Positions 8,215 to 16,602 are shown, counted from the stretch's first letter. The stretch: 31,661 nt of DNA from DATGQT01 sp035304085 (GCA_035304085.1 DATGQT010000042.1:1-31661), one strand, 5' to 3'. Numbers and translations: made by a program. The notes: generated by a model not told the origin, from the sequence alone.

Positions 8215-8613
8215 TCAGGCGGCGAAGGAGGAGCCGCAGCCGCAGGTCTGGGTCGCGTTGGGGTTGTCGAAGACGAAGCCCCGCGCGTCGAGGCCGTCGT
8301 GGTAGTCGATGACGGTGCCCATGAGGTAGAGGCCGTGGCGGCGGTCGGTGAACACCGTGATCCCCTGCTCCTCGAACTCGAGGTCGTGCTCGCGCTTGCG
8401 GTCGAAGCCGAGGATGTAGCTCATGCCCGAGCAGCCGCCGCCCTTGACGCCGACGCGGAGGCCGTAGTCGGCGGGGATCTGCTTGTTGGCGACGATCCGG
8501 CGGACCTCGGCCGCGGCGCGGTCGGTCAGCTTGATCGGGCTCGGCTTCGGCTTCTTCGCCGGGGCCGGGGCCTCGGGCGCGGACGGGGCGTGCGGGGTGG
8601 CGACGGTGCTCAT
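8215..8613 (-). CDS. Iron-sulfur cluster assembly accessory protein (A-type carrier, IscA/ErpA/SufA family)
   Basis: A 132-residue A-type carrier that would receive and deliver Fe-S clusters to apo-proteins in the cytosol. The three ligand cysteines are present: Cys61 in GGGCSGMSY and Cys124 and Cys126 in the C-terminal CGCGSSF. Residues 26-130 form the whole domain. Residues 1-25 are an Ala/Pro/Lys-rich extension not usual in the family. The ATG at 8613 is preferred over an in-frame start at 8679, because the extra residues are only Pro/Arg-rich. No isc or suf partners are nearby; instead clpC follows 46 nt downstream, an uncommon pairing. The sequence alone does not tell IscA from ErpA or SufA, so no symbol is given. 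Confidence 0.93.
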   Translation of the reverse strand: MSTVATPHAPSAPEAPAPAKKPKPSPIKLTDRAAAEVRRIVANKQIPADYGLRVGVKGGGCSGMSYILGFDRKREHDLEFEEQGITVFTDRRHGLYLMGTVIDYHDGLDARGFVFDNPNATQTCGCGSSFAA

Positions 8614-8906
8614 GGGTGCGGGGTGGGGCCTCGGGGGTGGTGGGACTCGGGGCCGCGCGGGGGCGGCGCGTCGGTACAATCCGACCGAGCGAACAACGTT
8701 CCACCCGGCCCGGGTGTTTGAGCAGGATTCGTGAGAAGGGGCCGAGCGGTCCCTGCGTCCCCGCGAACGGCTGCAAGGTCGGTTCCAGCCGCGCGCGGCA
8801 CAAGCCCTCAGGCGGTGAAAACGTCACGCTGCCGCCCCGCGCGTACGGCCTGCCGGTCGGCACCGTGCACGAACCGGCAGGGTGTGCACGCCCGGAGCAT
8901 CCGCGC
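8614..8906. other. Intergenic region upstream of the Fe-S carrier gene
   Basis: No credible gene. On the minus strand it must contain the promoter of the carrier-clpC unit, but I see no clear -35/-10 pair. A small inverted repeat, GTCGG-6 nt-CCGAC at 8670-8685, is the only structured element near the probable start of transcription. The left part of the interval (8614-8650) is G-rich on the plus strand, giving a pyrimidine-rich leader. Confidence 0.5.
8849..8881 (-). terminator. Hairpin after the lamin-tail protein gene
   Basis: CCTGCCGGT (8849-8857) and ACCGGCAGG (8873-8881) make a perfect 9-bp stem with a 15-nt loop, 26 nt beyond the stop codon at 8907. There is no T-run, so its efficiency is uncertain. 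Confidence 0.5.
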
Positions 8907-10892
8907 TCAGAACTGCCGGGCGAGGACGACGGTGGCGCGGTGGGCCTCGGTGGATCCGCCCTCGACGTCCACCGCCTCCAAGAGCACGACGTACGGCCCG
9001 ATCCGCAGGGGCCGCCCGTCCTCGCCGCGCCCGTCCCACAGCACCGCCCCCTCGCGCCCGACGAACTCGCCCTCCTCCAGCCGCCGGACGAGCCGGCCGG
9101 CGCCGTCGAAGATGCGGACGCGGATGAGGGCGGCCTCGGTCTCGAGCGTGAACCGGATGGCGGTGCGCTGGCCGGCGTCGGGGTCGAACGGGGAGTCCAC
9201 GGTCAGCCCCGTCTCGCCCGGCGGCGTGCCCGGCGCCACGAAGACCGTGTTCGGCTCCCCCGGTGTGCCCCCGCGCGGGTCGAGCGACGACGACCAGCTC
9301 TGCCGGCTACTCGACGGCCCGGCCGGGTCCACCCGCTCCAGCGCCACGCCCGTCGCGTCCTCCAGCTCCACGCGGTGCCAGCCGGGGTCGTACGTCACCG
9401 CGTCGACGACCGTGCCGAGGTGGAGGAGGGCGACGGTGTCGCCGTCGTTGTTGAGGCTCGGGAAGGCGCCGGCCTCAATGACGGGCGGGGGCGCCTCGGG
9501 GAAGCGGACGGCGAACGAGTCGCGGTCGGCCACGACGACGGCGAACCCGCCCGGCGGGACGACGACGGGGACGGGGCTGACGGGCTCGCCGCCCGCGGCC
9601 GGGTCGTCCGTCAGCACGAGCTCGCTGAGGAGGAACAGCCGGCCCGTCCGGTTCAGCACCTCGACGTACTCGCCCGCGCCCCCGTTCGCAGGGTCGAACA
9701 TCACCTCGTTGATGACGAGGTCGCCGGGCGCGGGCACGTCGCCGGCGCCGAGGAAGAGGGGGGCGGTGGCGCCGTCGAGCACGTTGCCGTCGGCGTCGGC
9801 GATGCCGGAGACGGTGAGGGTGTAGGGAACGCGCTCCTGCAGCGGCGCGGCGAGCGAGAGCGCGGCGCGCGCCGAGTCGCCCACGAGGGGGAAGGCGACG
9901 GCCTCCGGTGGGCCGATGCCGCCGTCGATGCGGTAGCTGGCCGGATCGCCCGCCGTTTCGGCCGTGACGGGCTCGGAGAAGGCGACCACGACCGTGAGCG
10001 GGTCCGCGGCGAAGGCGGCGGCGAGGGCCGGCGGCGTCACGTCGGGCGCGTGCTCGAAGGCGAAGGGCGCGCCGGGGGTGACGTTGCCGAGGAGGTCGGT
10101 GAGGAGGCGCGGTTCGAGGAGGTAGGCCCCCGCCGCGAGGGGCTCGCCCAGGGTGACGCGGACGGTCGGCGGGCCGTCGCCGAGGTAGGCGGCGGCGGTG
10201 ACGGGCGGCACGGGGCCGCCGCCCTCGGCCGACAGCGCGAAGGCACCGGCGCCGACGGTGGCGGGATCGAGCGGCTCGTCGAAGGTGACGAGGAGGGCGC
10301 CCCCGCCGCCCGCGACCACGACGGCGACGATCCGGGGGCCGACGGTGTCCTCCATGAACTGGCTGTTCTGCGCGCCCGGCGTGCCGCCGTCGGGGTGGAG
10401 GGTCGTGGCCCAGTTCGAGGCGCTGGCGGAGGGGCCGGCGGGGTCGATCCGCTCCAGCGAGGCGTCGGCACCGCCCCAGGCGTCGTCGTACGGGACCTCG
10501 TCGATGACGGCGCCCTCGAAGAGGAGGGTGAGCGTGTCGCCGCCGTTGTTGAGGGCGGGGAAGCCGGGGACCTCGACGAAGGGCACGCCGGGGTAGGCTT
10601 CCTCGAACAGGGCCGCGTCGTTGACGAGGACGGCGTACGCGCCGGGTGCGATGAGGCCGGCGTCGGCGGGGAGGTCCACGGCGGTGACGGCGTCGGCGAA
10701 GGCGAACCGCCCGAGGTCGAACGTCCGGTCGGACCGGTTGTAGAGCTCGACCCACTCGTTGTCAGCGCCCTGTGCCGGGGGCGGGTCGTAGGCGATCTCG
10801 TTGAGGACGAGGTCGCGGGGCTGCGGGGCCTGCGCCCGGGCGGTGAGGGGGATGGCGAGAGCGAGGACGAGGGTGAGCGGGATTCGGCGCAT
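8907..10892 (-). CDS. Secreted lamin-tail-domain protein with C-terminal FlgD-type Ig domain
   Basis: A 661-residue exported protein. The ATG at 10892 begins a signal peptide (MRRIPLTLVLALAIPLTARA, cleavage before Gln21); the 29-residue extension to 10979 lacks secretory features. It has two lamin-tail domains, one starting DLVLNEIAYDPP near residue 27 with EWVELYNRS, the other starting DLVINEVMFDP near residue 395 with EYVEVLNRT. They flank Ig-like (SbsA/Big_5-type) modules with V-x-V-x-F-S/D-E-P-(V/L). The C-terminus (VRIFDGAGRLVRRLEEGEF then VLWDGRGEDGR) is a FlgD-type Ig fold of the kind that closes many T9SS substrates. Such proteins are often surface-exposed and sometimes nuclease-associated, but no nuclease domain is seen here. 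It diverges from the RodZ-like gene. Confidence 0.88.
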   Translation of the reverse strand: MRRIPLTLVLALAIPLTARAQAPQPRDLVLNEIAYDPPPAQGADNEWVELYNRSDRTFDLGRFAFADAVTAVDLPADAGLIAPGAYAVLVNDAALFEEAYPGVPFVEVPGFPALNNGGDTLTLLFEGAVIDEVPYDDAWGGADASLERIDPAGPSASASNWATTLHPDGGTPGAQNSQFMEDTVGPRIVAVVVAGGGGALLVTFDEPLDPATVGAGAFALSAEGGGPVPPVTAAAYLGDGPPTVRVTLGEPLAAGAYLLEPRLLTDLLGNVTPGAPFAFEHAPDVTPPALAAAFAADPLTVVVAFSEPVTAETAGDPASYRIDGGIGPPEAVAFPLVGDSARAALSLAAPLQERVPYTLTVSGIADADGNVLDGATAPLFLGAGDVPAPGDLVINEVMFDPANGGAGEYVEVLNRTGRLFLLSELVLTDDPAAGGEPVSPVPVVVPPGGFAVVVADRDSFAVRFPEAPPPVIEAGAFPSLNNDGDTVALLHLGTVVDAVTYDPGWHRVELEDATGVALERVDPAGPSSSRQSWSSSLDPRGGTPGEPNTVFVAPGTPPGETGLTVDSPFDPDAGQRTAIRFTLETEAALIRVRIFDGAGRLVRRLEEGEFVGREGAVLWDGRGEDGRPLRIGPYVVLLEAVDVEGGSTEAHRATVVLARQF

Positions 10893-10995
10893 GCGGACGG
10901 GGTGAGTGTGTGCCTGAATGTAGGGCGCAGGACCGATACGAAGGAACACCGATGTGTCGTGGCCTGCGAGGTGTGCCATAACCTGAGGAACCAGA

Positions 10996-11040
10996 GGGTG
11001 GAGGGGGTGGGGAGGGCGGAAGGGGTGGAGGGGATGGAGA
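10996..11040 (+). repeat. Five tandem nonamers, left arm
   Basis: Five consecutive 9-bp units, consensus GGGTGGAGR, fill 45 bp without interruption. They face an equal array on the other strand at 11055-11099. Units vary at one to three positions, so this is a degenerate array and not a perfect microsatellite. Confidence 0.85.
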
Positions 11041-11054
11041 GGGCACTCTCACCA

Positions 11055-11099
11055 CTCTTCCCCTTCATCCCTTCCTCTCCCTCCACCCACTCCATCCCC
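11055..11099 (-). repeat. Five tandem nonamers, right arm in inverted orientation
   Basis: Five 9-bp units, reading on the minus strand like GGGGATGGA, GTGGGTGGA and variants. Copy number, period and total length equal those of the left arm, and 14 nt separates the arms. As RNA or single-stranded DNA the arms could pair imperfectly into a long hairpin. Confidence 0.85.
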
Positions 11100-11222
11100 G
11101 TCTCCCGGTGGGCCATTTCTCTGCAGGAGGGCAACCGGGGCGGAAGGGCGGGGTTCGTTGTGCCGGGGGCTGCCTCCCGGGGCGGCCCCGTTCGTATCCT
11201 TGGGCGACCCATCCGCGCCGCC

Positions 11223-12278
11223 ATGCCCGTCCCCTCCCTCGAAGCCGACCTCCGCGCCGCCCGCGAGGCCGCCGGCGTCTCCATCGAGCAGATCCAGCAC
11301 GAGACCCGCATCCCGGCCGACGTCGTCCAGCGGTTCGAAGCGGGCAAGCTCCTCAGCGACCCCGCCTTCAACGACGTCTACCTCAAGGCCTTCCTGCGCG
11401 CGTACGCCGGGGCGGTGGGGCTGCCGCCCAACCGGGTCGTGGACGCCTACACGGCCTATCGCGCCGGCACGTACCGGGGCGAGCTGAACCCGGACGCCCC
11501 CGAGCCCCCGCCCCCCGCTCCCGAGCCGGCCGCGCCCGCGGAGGCCACCGCCCCGGCGGCCGAGGGCGCCGCTCCGCCGCCCGCGACCGAGGCCCCGGTG
11601 CCGCCGCCGGCCGAGAAGGCTCCCGCCGTCGCTGCCCTCTCGCGGGCGCCCGAGCCGGTGCCGCCGCCACGCCCGACGGCGGCGCCCAACGAGCACTTCC
11701 CCAAGCGCCGCGTCGCGCCGGCCGCCTCGGTGTCGGCGCCGCGCTCGTTCGACCGCTCCTGGGGCACCATCATCGGCGTCACGGCGGCCTTCGTGCTCGC
11801 CGTGGCGGCCATCCTGTGGCTCCTCTTCCGGGACGCCACGCCGGAGCCGGAGCGGACGGAGGCCCCCGCCGCGGCCGACACCGCGGCCGTGTCCGACACC
11901 ACGGCCGGGGCCGACACGACGGCGGCGACGCCGACACAGACGGCCGGGCCGGCGCTCACGCTGCCCATCCGCGTCGCCGTCCTCGCCGGCGGCGACGGAC
12001 TCCAGGCTTTCCGCGCCACCGAGATCCCCGACGCGCGCCGCCCGCACTGGGTCGAGCCCGGCGAAGAGCTGGTGCTGGAGAGCAACGAGGGCGTGATCCT
12101 GTGGGGCGAGGGGGCCGAGGGGATGGACCCCGACGAGGTCACGCTCCGCTGGCAGGGGTTCGAGTGGCGGCCGCAGGAGGGCCAGATCCTCCGCATCACG
12201 CCCCAGAACGGGCAGCACCTCCTCGACTCCCTCCAGGCCGCCGGCGCCCGCCGCGCCGCCGCGGCGCCGACGCCCTGA
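11223..12278 (+). CDS. RodZ-like helix-turn-helix membrane protein (DUF4115)
   Basis: A 351-residue bitopic protein. Residues 6-80 are a RodZ/HTH_25-type helix-turn-helix (LEADLRAAREAAGVSIEQIQ, then IPADVVQRFEAG and the LKAFLRAYA segment). Residues 88-155 are a Pro/Ala-rich spacer, 180-203 the single membrane helix, 205-242 an Ala/Thr-rich linker and 245-345 a DUF4115-like periplasmic beta domain (RVAVLAGG, WVEPGEELVLES). In RodZ the N-terminal domain binds MreB and helps shape elongation; here neither mreB nor other shape genes are adjacent, so the role is assigned from architecture only. The ATG at 11223 is the first start in frame with the HTH. LigA begins 2 nt after the stop, pointing to one transcript. 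Confidence 0.85.
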   Translation: MPVPSLEADLRAAREAAGVSIEQIQHETRIPADVVQRFEAGKLLSDPAFNDVYLKAFLRAYAGAVGLPPNRVVDAYTAYRAGTYRGELNPDAPEPPPPAPEPAAPAEATAPAAEGAAPPPATEAPVPPPAEKAPAVAALSRAPEPVPPPRPTAAPNEHFPKRRVAPAASVSAPRSFDRSWGTIIGVTAAFVLAVAAILWLLFRDATPEPERTEAPAAADTAAVSDTTAGADTTAATPTQTAGPALTLPIRVAVLAGGDGLQAFRATEIPDARRPHWVEPGEELVLESNEGVILWGEGAEGMDPDEVTLRWQGFEWRPQEGQILRITPQNGQHLLDSLQAAGARRAAAAPTP

Positions 12279-12280
12279 CG

Positions 12281-14476
12281 ATGGCCGACACCCCCGCTGG
12301 CTCCGTCATCCAGGACGCCCTCGACGCGCTCCGCCGCCTCGACGCGACCCCCGCCGACGCGGTGTCCGAGGCGGAGGCCGAGGCGCTCGTCGAGCGGCTG
12401 CGCCCGGCCGTCCGCGCCCTCGCGCGCGCCTACTACGTCGAGGACCGCCCGCTCGTCAGCGACGCCGAGTACGACCGGCTCTTCCGCGCGCTCCAGACGC
12501 TGGAGGCCCGCTTCCCCCGCCTCCAGGCGCCCGACTCGCCCACCCTCCGCGTCGGCGGCGAGCCGCTGGAGGCGTTCGAGAAGGTGCGCCACCCCGTCCC
12601 GCTCCTCTCCCTCCGCAACGCCTTCGACGCCGACGAGCTGCGGGCGTGGTACGCCCGCGTCTGCCGCGGCCTCGCGGGCGCCCTCGCCGACGGCGAGCGG
12701 CCGGCGCTCGAGGCCGAACTGAAGATCGACGGGCTGGCCGTCGCGCTGACCTACGAGGGCGGCCGGCTCGCGCGCGGCGCCACGCGCGGCAACGGCGTCG
12801 TCGGGGAGGACGTGACGGCGCACGTGCGGACCGTCCGCGCCATCCCGCTCCGCCTGCCGGAGGGCGCGCCCGAGCGGATCGAGGTGCGCGGGGAGGTCTA
12901 CATGGCGAAGAGCACGTTCGAGCGGCTCAACGGCGCGCTGGCCGCCGCCGGCGAGCGGGTCTTCGCCAACCCCCGCAACGCCGCCGCCGGCAGCCTCCGC
13001 CAGCTCGACCCCCGCATCACCGCCCGTCGCGGCCTCGCCTTCTGGGCCTACGGCGTCGGCCCCGTCTCAGGCCCGCCGCCGCCGACGCAGACCGAGACGC
13101 TCGACTGGCTCGAATCGCTCGGCTTCCCCGTCACCGAGCACCGGGGCCGCTTCGAGGAGATCGAGGAGGTCGTCGCCTTCTGCGACCGCTGGGAGGCCCG
13201 CCGCGACGCGCTCGACTACGAGATCGACGGGGTCGTGGTGAAGGTGGACCGGCAGGACTACCAGGAGCGCCTCGGCGCCGTCGCCAACGCGCCCCGCTGG
13301 GCCGTCGCCTACAAGTTCCCCGCCCGCGAGGTCACGACCACCCTCCTCCGCATCGTGCACAACGTCGGGCGGACGGGCGTCGTCAAGCCGGTGGCGGTCC
13401 TCGACCCCGTCGAGGTCGGCGGCGTCGTCGTCTCGAAGGCCACCCTCCACAACGCCGACTACATCCGCGCGCGCGACATCCGCACCGGTGACCGCGTCGT
13501 CGTCAAGCGGGCCGGCGACGTGATCCCGCAGGTCGTCGGGCCGGTGCCCGAGGCGCGGACGGGCGCGGAGGTGCCCTACGAGGAGCCGACGCGCTGCCCG
13601 AGCTGCGGGCAGCCGCTGGCCCACCTCGCGGGCGAGGTCGACGTCCGCTGCGTCTCGGCCACGTGCCCGGCCCAGCTGCGGCGGCTCGTCCAGCACTTCG
13701 CCTCGCGCAACGCGATGGACGTCGTCGGCCTCGGCGAGCAGGTGTCCGTCCAGCTCGTCGACGCGGGGCTCGTCGGCGCGCTGCCCGACCTCTACCGGCT
13801 CACGCGCGAGCAGCTCCTCGGGCTGGAGGGGTTCAAGGAGAAGAAGGCCGACAACCTCCTCGCGTCGCTGGAGGCGTCGAAGCACCGCCCGCTGCGGCGG
13901 CTCCTCTTCGGCCTCGGCATCCGCCACGTCGGCGAGACCGTCGCCCGCACGCTCGTGGACCACTACGCCTCGCTCGACGCCCTCGCCGCCGCGCCGGAGG
14001 AGGAGCTGACGGCGATCCACGGCGTCGGCCCCGAGATCGCGCAGAGCGTGGCCGAGTGGTTCCGCCACGACGAGAACCGCGCCACCGTCGACGCCCTCCG
14101 CGACCTCGGCGTGAACACGGAGCGGCTGCCCGAGGAGGCGCCGGCCGCGCCCTCGGCCGAGAGCGCCGTCGCGGGCCGGGCGTTCGTCCTCACCGGCACG
14201 CTGCCCACGCTCACGCGGGCGGAGGCGAAGGCGCTCGTCGAGGCCGCCGGCGGGCGCGTCGCCGCCAGCGTCTCGAAGGCGACGGACTACGTCGTGGCCG
14301 GCGAGGCCGCCGGCGCGAAGCTCGACCGAGCCCGCGAGCTCGGCATCCCCGTGCTCGACGAGGACGGCCTCCGGCGCCTCCTCGAAGGCGACGCCGCCGG
14401 GGCGCCCGCAGCCCCCGAGGCGGACGCCGCGCCGCCGCGCTCCGGGCCCGGCGAGCAGGGCCGGCTCTTCGAGTGA
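12281..14476 (+). CDS. ligA: NAD-dependent DNA ligase LigA
   Basis: A 731-residue ligase sealing nicks in replication and repair. In order: Ia domain with the NAD-binding YY at 51-52 and S-D-A-E-Y-D, the adenylation domain with nucleophile Lys148 in LKIDG and the NARG-like segment RGNG, the OB fold (RTGVVKPVAVL), a four-cysteine zinc finger (CPSC through CVSATCPAQL), helix-hairpin-helix repeats (including IHGVGPEIAQSV) and a C-terminal BRCT domain (about 635-710, GRAFVLTGTL). It is longer than the usual 670 residues because of a Pro/Ala/Glu-rich tail after BRCT and a slightly longer N-terminus. The ATG at 12281 lies 2 nt after the preceding stop. The much longer upstream open frame is a shadow of the RodZ-like gene. 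Confidence 0.98.
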   Translation: MADTPAGSVIQDALDALRRLDATPADAVSEAEAEALVERLRPAVRALARAYYVEDRPLVSDAEYDRLFRALQTLEARFPRLQAPDSPTLRVGGEPLEAFEKVRHPVPLLSLRNAFDADELRAWYARVCRGLAGALADGERPALEAELKIDGLAVALTYEGGRLARGATRGNGVVGEDVTAHVRTVRAIPLRLPEGAPERIEVRGEVYMAKSTFERLNGALAAAGERVFANPRNAAAGSLRQLDPRITARRGLAFWAYGVGPVSGPPPPTQTETLDWLESLGFPVTEHRGRFEEIEEVVAFCDRWEARRDALDYEIDGVVVKVDRQDYQERLGAVANAPRWAVAYKFPAREVTTTLLRIVHNVGRTGVVKPVAVLDPVEVGGVVVSKATLHNADYIRARDIRTGDRVVVKRAGDVIPQVVGPVPEARTGAEVPYEEPTRCPSCGQPLAHLAGEVDVRCVSATCPAQLRRLVQHFASRNAMDVVGLGEQVSVQLVDAGLVGALPDLYRLTREQLLGLEGFKEKKADNLLASLEASKHRPLRRLLFGLGIRHVGETVARTLVDHYASLDALAAAPEEELTAIHGVGPEIAQSVAEWFRHDENRATVDALRDLGVNTERLPEEAPAAPSAESAVAGRAFVLTGTLPTLTRAEAKALVEAAGGRVAASVSKATDYVVAGEAAGAKLDRARELGIPVLDEDGLRRLLEGDAAGAPAAPEADAAPPRSGPGEQGRLFE

Positions 14477-14480
14477 CGCC

Positions 14481-15032
14481 GTGCTCGACGACCTCCGACA
14501 GCGCCTCGGCTACCGCGCCGCCCTCCGTGCCGCCCGCCAGCGGACCGTGCACGACTGGCCCGTGCCGCCGCCGGACCGGAAGGTGCTCGTGCTCCTCCCG
14601 CACGAGGAGGGCGACCTCCGCGCCGCCTGGCGCTTCGTCCAGACGATCGACGAGCCGCGGGGGCACCTCGTGCCCGCCATCACGGCCGACCGCGTGCCTT
14701 ACACGCCCGACGCCTTCGCGGCGGGGGTGGCGACGGTGGGGGAGCGGGCGCGGGACTGGCGGGGGCTGCCGCGCCGCGCCGAGGCGCAGAAGCTCTGGAG
14801 CGACAAGCTCCACGTCGCCCTCGACCTCACGCCGGGCTTCGACCTCGCCGCCGCCTACCTCGTCGGCGCCTCGCCGGCGCGCTTCCGCGTCGGCCTCTAC
14901 AGCGCCGAGGGGGAGCCGTTCTACGACCTGCTGATCGCGCCGACGGGGGGGTACGAGGCGGCGCTGACCGCCCTCCGCGGCTACCTCGCCGCCATCGAGC
15001 CGCCCGTGCTCTCGTTCAACGTTCAACGTTGA
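14481..15032 (+). CDS. DUF6913-like conserved protein of unknown function
   Basis: A 183-residue soluble protein resembling the DUF6913 proteins of Bacteroidota by its central pattern: K-L-W-S-D-K-L-H-V-A-L-D-L, then AAYLVGASPARFRVG and FYDLLIAP. The basic N-terminus (RQRLGYRAALRAARQ) precedes a Rossmann-like KVLVLLP strand. The start is a GTG, 4 nt after the ligA stop. The final residues (S-F-N-V-Q-R) and the TGA stop are written by a GTTCAAC heptamer array, so the natural C-terminus may have been replaced or extended by that repeat. No biochemical role is known. Confidence 0.78.
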   Translation: MLDDLRQRLGYRAALRAARQRTVHDWPVPPPDRKVLVLLPHEEGDLRAAWRFVQTIDEPRGHLVPAITADRVPYTPDAFAAGVATVGERARDWRGLPRRAEAQKLWSDKLHVALDLTPGFDLAAAYLVGASPARFRVGLYSAEGEPFYDLLIAPTGGYEAALTALRGYLAAIEPPVLSFNVQR

Positions 15033-15041
15033 ACGTTCAAC
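15014..15041. repeat. Four GTTCAAC heptamers, third inverted
   Basis: Exactly 28 bp: GTTCAAC, GTTCAAC, GTTGAAC (the reverse complement) and GTTCAAC. The junction forms a perfect 16-bp palindrome at 15020-15035. The array starts within the 3' end of the DUF6913-like gene, supplies its TGA and ends 13 nt before the symporter GTG. Confidence 0.95.
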
Positions 15042-15054
15042 GCTTCCCCTCCCC

Positions 15055-16602
15055 GTGCTCCAGCCCCTCGACTTCGCCGTCATCGTGGTCTACCTCGTGG
15101 GGGTGGCGTGGCTGGGGCTGCGGGCGGGCGGGCGGCAGACCTCGACGGCCGACTACTTCCTCGGCGGGCGAGATCTCCCGTGGTGGGCCGTCTGCTTCTC
15201 CGTCATCGCGACGGAGACCTCCACCCTCACCGTCATCGGCGTTCCGGCCGTGGCCTACGGGGGGAGCCTCCTCTTCCTCCAGCTCACGTTCGGCTACCTC
15301 CTCGGTCGCCTCCTCGTCGCGGCCGTCCTGCTCCCGCGCTACTTCCGCGGCGAGCTCGTCACGGCCTACGCCTACCTCGGCGAGCGCTTCGGCGACGGGA
15401 TGCGCGGGCTGGCCTCGGTCACGTTCATGGCGACGCGGCTGCTGGCCGACGGCGTCCGCCTCTTCGCCACGGCCATCCCCATCAAGGTCATCGCCGCCGG
15501 GGCGGGGCTCGACCTCGGCTACCCGGCGATCATCGTCGTCATCGGGCTGGTGACGGTGGCCTACACGTACGTCGGCGGGCTGCGGGCGGTGGTGTGGGTG
15601 GACGCCGTGCAGATGGGGGTCTACCTCGGCGGCGCGGTGGCGGCGGCGGCGCTCCTCCTCGGCGCCCTGCCGGCGGGGTGGTGGGGCGAGGCCGTCGCCG
15701 CCGGCAAGACGGAGGTGCTCGACCTCGGCGGCGGGCTCACCCACTGGCTCACGAGCCCCTACGCGTTCCCGACGGCCGTCCTCGGCGGGGCGCTGTTCTC
15801 GATGGCCTCGCACGGGGCCGACCAGCTCATCGTGCAGCGGATCCTCGCGTGCCGGAGCCTGCGCGACGGGCAGCGGGCGATGGTGGGCAGCGGCGTCGGC
15901 GTGATCCTCCAGTTCGCGCTGTTCCTGCTCGTCGGCCTCCTGCTGTGGGCTTACTACCGGGGCGCGGCGCCGTCCGCGCTCGGCCTCGCCCGCGGCGACG
16001 AGGTGTTCCCGAAGTTCATCGTCGAGGGGATGCCGCCGGGGGTCTCGGGGCTGCTGCTGGCGGGGATCGTGGCGGCGGCCATGAGCACGCTCTCGTCGTC
16101 GCTCAACGCCCTCGCCGGCGCCACCGTCCTCGACGTGATCGAGCGGCTCGGCGGGCGGCGGCCCGACGAGGCGGCGGCGCTCCGGCTCAGCCGCGTGCTC
16201 ACGCTCGCCTGGGGGGTCGTCTTCATCGGCTTCGCGCTGCTGTTCCGCTCGATCGAGAACCCCGTGGTGGAGCTGGGCCTCGGCATCGCCGGGTTCACCT
16301 ACGGCGGCCTCCTCGGCGCCTTCCTGCTGGGCATCCTCAGCCGCCGCGCCCGCCAGGCCGACGCCGCCGTCGCCTTCGTCGTCACCGTCGCCGTCATGAC
16401 GGCGGTGATCTTCGGGCTCTACTACAGCACCGAGGCGGACGCGTGGGTGTTCGTGTTTCGCCCGAGCGCCGAGGTGCGGGCGGCGCAGGGTCTGGTGCCG
16501 CTGGCGTGGCCGCTCTACACCGTCTTCGGCGCGGCCGGGATGGTGGCGCTGGGGAGCGTGCTCGGAGGGGTGCGGAAGGGCGAAGTGAGCGGTGTGGATT
16601 GA
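15055..16602 (+). CDS. Sodium:solute symporter (SSS family)
   Basis: A 515-residue polytopic inner-membrane protein with about 13 hydrophobic segments. The N-terminus has the SSS features TSTADYFLGGRDLPWW (about 30-45) and ATETSTLTVIG (about 56-66), and later LLLAGIVAAAMSTLSSSLNALA, the family's TM8 region that contributes the Na2 site. Substrates of this family range from sugars and amino acids to vitamins and urea; the sequence looks closest to the sialic-acid/solute or SLC5-like branch, but I cannot name the solute. The start codon is GTG, 22 nt after the preceding stop, with a CT-rich leader and no Shine-Dalgarno sequence. It converges with pgl over 20 nt. Confidence 0.92.
   Translation: MLQPLDFAVIVVYLVGVAWLGLRAGGRQTSTADYFLGGRDLPWWAVCFSVIATETSTLTVIGVPAVAYGGSLLFLQLTFGYLLGRLLVAAVLLPRYFRGELVTAYAYLGERFGDGMRGLASVTFMATRLLADGVRLFATAIPIKVIAAGAGLDLGYPAIIVVIGLVTVAYTYVGGLRAVVWVDAVQMGVYLGGAVAAAALLLGALPAGWWGEAVAAGKTEVLDLGGGLTHWLTSPYAFPTAVLGGALFSMASHGADQLIVQRILACRSLRDGQRAMVGSGVGVILQFALFLLVGLLLWAYYRGAAPSALGLARGDEVFPKFIVEGMPPGVSGLLLAGIVAAAMSTLSSSLNALAGATVLDVIERLGGRRPDEAAALRLSRVLTLAWGVVFIGFALLFRSIENPVVELGLGIAGFTYGGLLGAFLLGILSRRARQADAAVAFVVTVAVMTAVIFGLYYSTEADAWVFVFRPSAEVRAAQGLVPLAWPLYTVFGAAGMVALGSVLGGVRKGEVSGVD

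Larger units (their letters stand above)
10893..11222. promoter_or_regulatory. Divergent intergenic region with inverted nonamer arrays
   Basis: This 330-nt gap separates divergent genes and must drive both. It holds the two facing arrays of 9-bp repeats listed separately, and then a GC-rich stretch with short hairpin potential (11130-11190). TATCCTTG at 11195-11202, 21 nt before the RodZ-like ATG, resembles the Bacteroidota TAnnTTTG box, but no convincing upstream TTG element is at the right distance. Confidence 0.45.

Noticed and set aside
5730..8312. 860-residue plus-strand open frame opposite clpC
   Set aside because: Its sequence is only the Leu/Val/Asp/Glu-rich mirror of ClpC codons, with no domain; clpC is certain on the other strand.
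10996..11099. CRISPR array
   Set aside because: Units of 9 bp are contiguous and degenerate with no unique spacers, and no cas gene is present. The same reasoning applies to the other repeat arrays.
10996..11099. Ordinary rho-independent terminator
   Set aside because: The genes on both sides diverge from this gap, so no transcript needs ending here, and there is no T-run.
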